Assembly: GCA_963762885.1 (NCBI GenBank)
Contig: CAVXNH010000089.1
Coordinates: 1 to 64,000, forward strand
DNA from: JASHVB01 sp963762885
Lineage (GTDB): Bacteria; Pseudomonadota; Alphaproteobacteria; Acetobacterales; Acetobacteraceae
Reading direction: 5' to 3'
DNA: 64,000 bases
A model generated the notes under the pieces. The model saw only the letters and a list, made by a program, of their open reading frames with translations. It was not told the DNA's origin and made no database searches. Of this stretch, positions 62,951 to 64,000 are shown piece after piece. Position 1 is the first letter of the stretch. Each line of letters begins with the position of its first letter. A program made the position numbers and the translations under genes.

Positions 62951-64000
62951 TTGAAGCCCCGCGTCCTTATCGCCGGTGCCGGGCTGTGCGGCCTGACCAC
63001 CGCGATCGCGCTGCTCCAGCGCGGCTACGATGTGCGCGTGTTCGAGCAAGCTTCGGAACTGCGCGAGGTTGGGGCCGGGGTGCAGCTTGGGTCGAACGGC
63101 ACGCGCGTGCTGATCGGGCTCGGTCTGGAAGCGGCAATGCGCCGCGTCGTTTGCGAGCCCGCCGGCAAGGAAATTCGCCTTTGGACCACGGGTCAGACAT
63201 GGCGTGTGTTCGATCTCGGCGTCGGGTCGGTGCAACGCTATGGCGCGCCGTATTGGATGGCGCATCGCGGTGACTTTCACGCTGTGCTGCTGGCAGCGGT
63301 GCGTGCGGCGGCGCCGGATGCGGTGCATGCCGGCGCGGCGTGTGTTGGCTTCGAGCAATCGGAACCAACGGTTACTTTGCAACTGGCCAACGGCGAGCAT
63401 GTGACCGGGGATGTGTTGCTGGCGGCGGACGGGGTGCACTCGGCAATTCGCCGGCAAATGTTTGGTGATGGGCGGGCGCGGTTCACCGGCATCATGGCGT
63501 GGCGCGGACTGGTGCCCATGCAGCTTCTGCCGCCGCATATGCGGCAACTGGTCGGCACCAACTGGATGGGCCACGGCGGCCACGTCGTCACGTATCCGCT
63601 GCGGCGTGGCGAGTTGCTGAATTTTGTCGGTGTGGTGGAACGCGACGATTGGCAGGTAGAGTCCTGGACCGAAGCGGGCACGCGCGAGGAATGCATGCGC
63701 GACCTCGCACGCTGGCACGCGGACGTGCAGACCATCATCCGCAACATCGACACGCCATTCAAATGGGCATTGCTCGGCCGCGATCCATTGCCGCACTTTG
63801 CGCAAGGCCGCGTCTGTCTGCTGGGCGACGCGGCGCACCCGACGCTGCCGTTTTTGGCCCAGGGTGCGAACATGGCACTGGAAGACGCCGTCGTGATGGC
63901 GCGCTGCCTCGACGCGTTTCCGGTGCACGATGCGTTGCGGCGCTTCGAGGCGGCGCGGCTCGACCGGACGGCCACCATCGTGCGTGGCTCTGCGGAAAAC
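62951..64000 (+). CDS. FAD-dependent aromatic hydroxylase (3-hydroxybenzoate 6-hydroxylase / salicylate hydroxylase-like), runs off the window
   Basis: 350 codons are visible with no stop before the window end. FAD motif MKPRVLIAGAGLCGLTTAI at the N-terminus, the DG motif ADGVHSAIRR near 160, and the GD motif GRVCLLGDAAHPTLPFLAQG near 290. This is a class-A flavoprotein monooxygenase. Because it lies beside gentisate dioxygenase, 3-hydroxybenzoate 6-hydroxylation to gentisate is the best guess; salicylate 5- or 1-hydroxylation cannot be excluded. Start TTG at 62951 is the only start that keeps the full FAD motif. Confidence 0.85.
   Translation, partial: MKPRVLIAGAGLCGLTTAIALLQRGYDVRVFEQASELREVGAGVQLGSNGTRVLIGLGLEAAMRRVVCEPAGKEIRLWTTGQTWRVFDLGVGSVQRYGAPYWMAHRGDFHAVLLAAVRAAAPDAVHAGAACVGFEQSEPTVTLQLANGEHVTGDVLLAADGVHSAIRRQMFGDGRARFTGIMAWRGLVPMQLLPPHMRQLVGTNWMGHGGHVVTYPLRRGELLNFVGVVERDDWQVESWTEAGTREECMRDLARWHADVQTIIRNIDTPFKWALLGRDPLPHFAQGRVCLLGDAAHPTLPFLAQGANMALEDAVVMARCLDAFPVHDALRRFEAARLDRTATIVRGSAEN

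Overview
The window is GC-rich, gene-dense chromosomal DNA from an alphaproteobacterium. The best guess is a member of the Acetobacteraceae/Rhodospirillales. This rests on the run tpiA-secG-pyrG then pdhA-pdhB-pdhC-lpd-lipA-ratA/COQ10, an E1-beta subunit carrying its own lipoyl domain, a minCDE operon, and many 4-bp ATGA/GTGA stop-start overlaps. The taxonomic call is inference; no rRNA or tRNA gene was seen.

Layout. 0-9 kb: a mostly broken stretch holding the 5' part of an ATP-dependent DNA ligase, a DUF4089-amidase-alpha/beta hydrolase operon, an IS91-type transposase with a tyrosine recombinase, an orphan ABC substrate-binding protein and an MFS transporter. Most of these carry single-base frameshifts. 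9-16 kb: DUF3830, tpiA, secG, pyrG, a small membrane protein, and a VOC protein paired with a luciferase-like monooxygenase. The kdsA-eno-ftsB block I would expect between pyrG and pdhA is not there. 16-29 kb: the pyruvate dehydrogenase genes, interrupted first by a GIY-YIG nuclease gene bracketed by inverted repeats and then, between lpd and lipA, by a 4.6-kb accessory island. The island holds a cNMP-binding/SpoIIE-type phosphatase, a DpnI homologue, a zinc ribbon protein, a PIN toxin pair and a MntA/HepT pair whose toxin has an internal stop. 29-42 kb: a 1,415-residue five-PAS hybrid histidine kinase translationally coupled to a REC-EAL-LuxR regulator, an MFS transporter, the Kup potassium transporter, an IS1380 remnant, an FAD-dependent dehydrogenase and a glycosyltransferase. 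42-51 kb, leftward: a small-molecule kinase, a divergent enolase (active-site His replaced by Ala), a 2-hydroxyacid dehydrogenase and a DUF1537 sugar-acid kinase in one operon; then DedA, GT4 and GT2; then a DUF6134 protein and a Rieske oxygenase. 51-54 kb: minC, minD, minE.

54-64 kb is the most interesting part. A tightly coupled operon encodes an acyl carrier protein, an acyl-CoA-dehydrogenase-like flavoprotein, an aminoacyl-tRNA-synthetase-like amino acid:carrier-protein ligase, a DUF1839 protein, a family-2 glycoside hydrolase and a two-domain alpha/beta hydrolase. It is followed by gentisate 1,2-dioxygenase and a flavin hydroxylase that runs off the window end. The first three genes form a minimal non-ribosomal amino-acid activation system. 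The glycosidase and double hydrolase suggest a glycosylated or esterified product that has not, to my knowledge, been described.

The intergenic DNA is unusually rich in palindromic repeats of several families, some nested inside others and one lying in frame inside a coding sequence. About a dozen genes have single-base frameshifts or a nonsense codon. Real decay and assembly error cannot be told apart from sequence alone.
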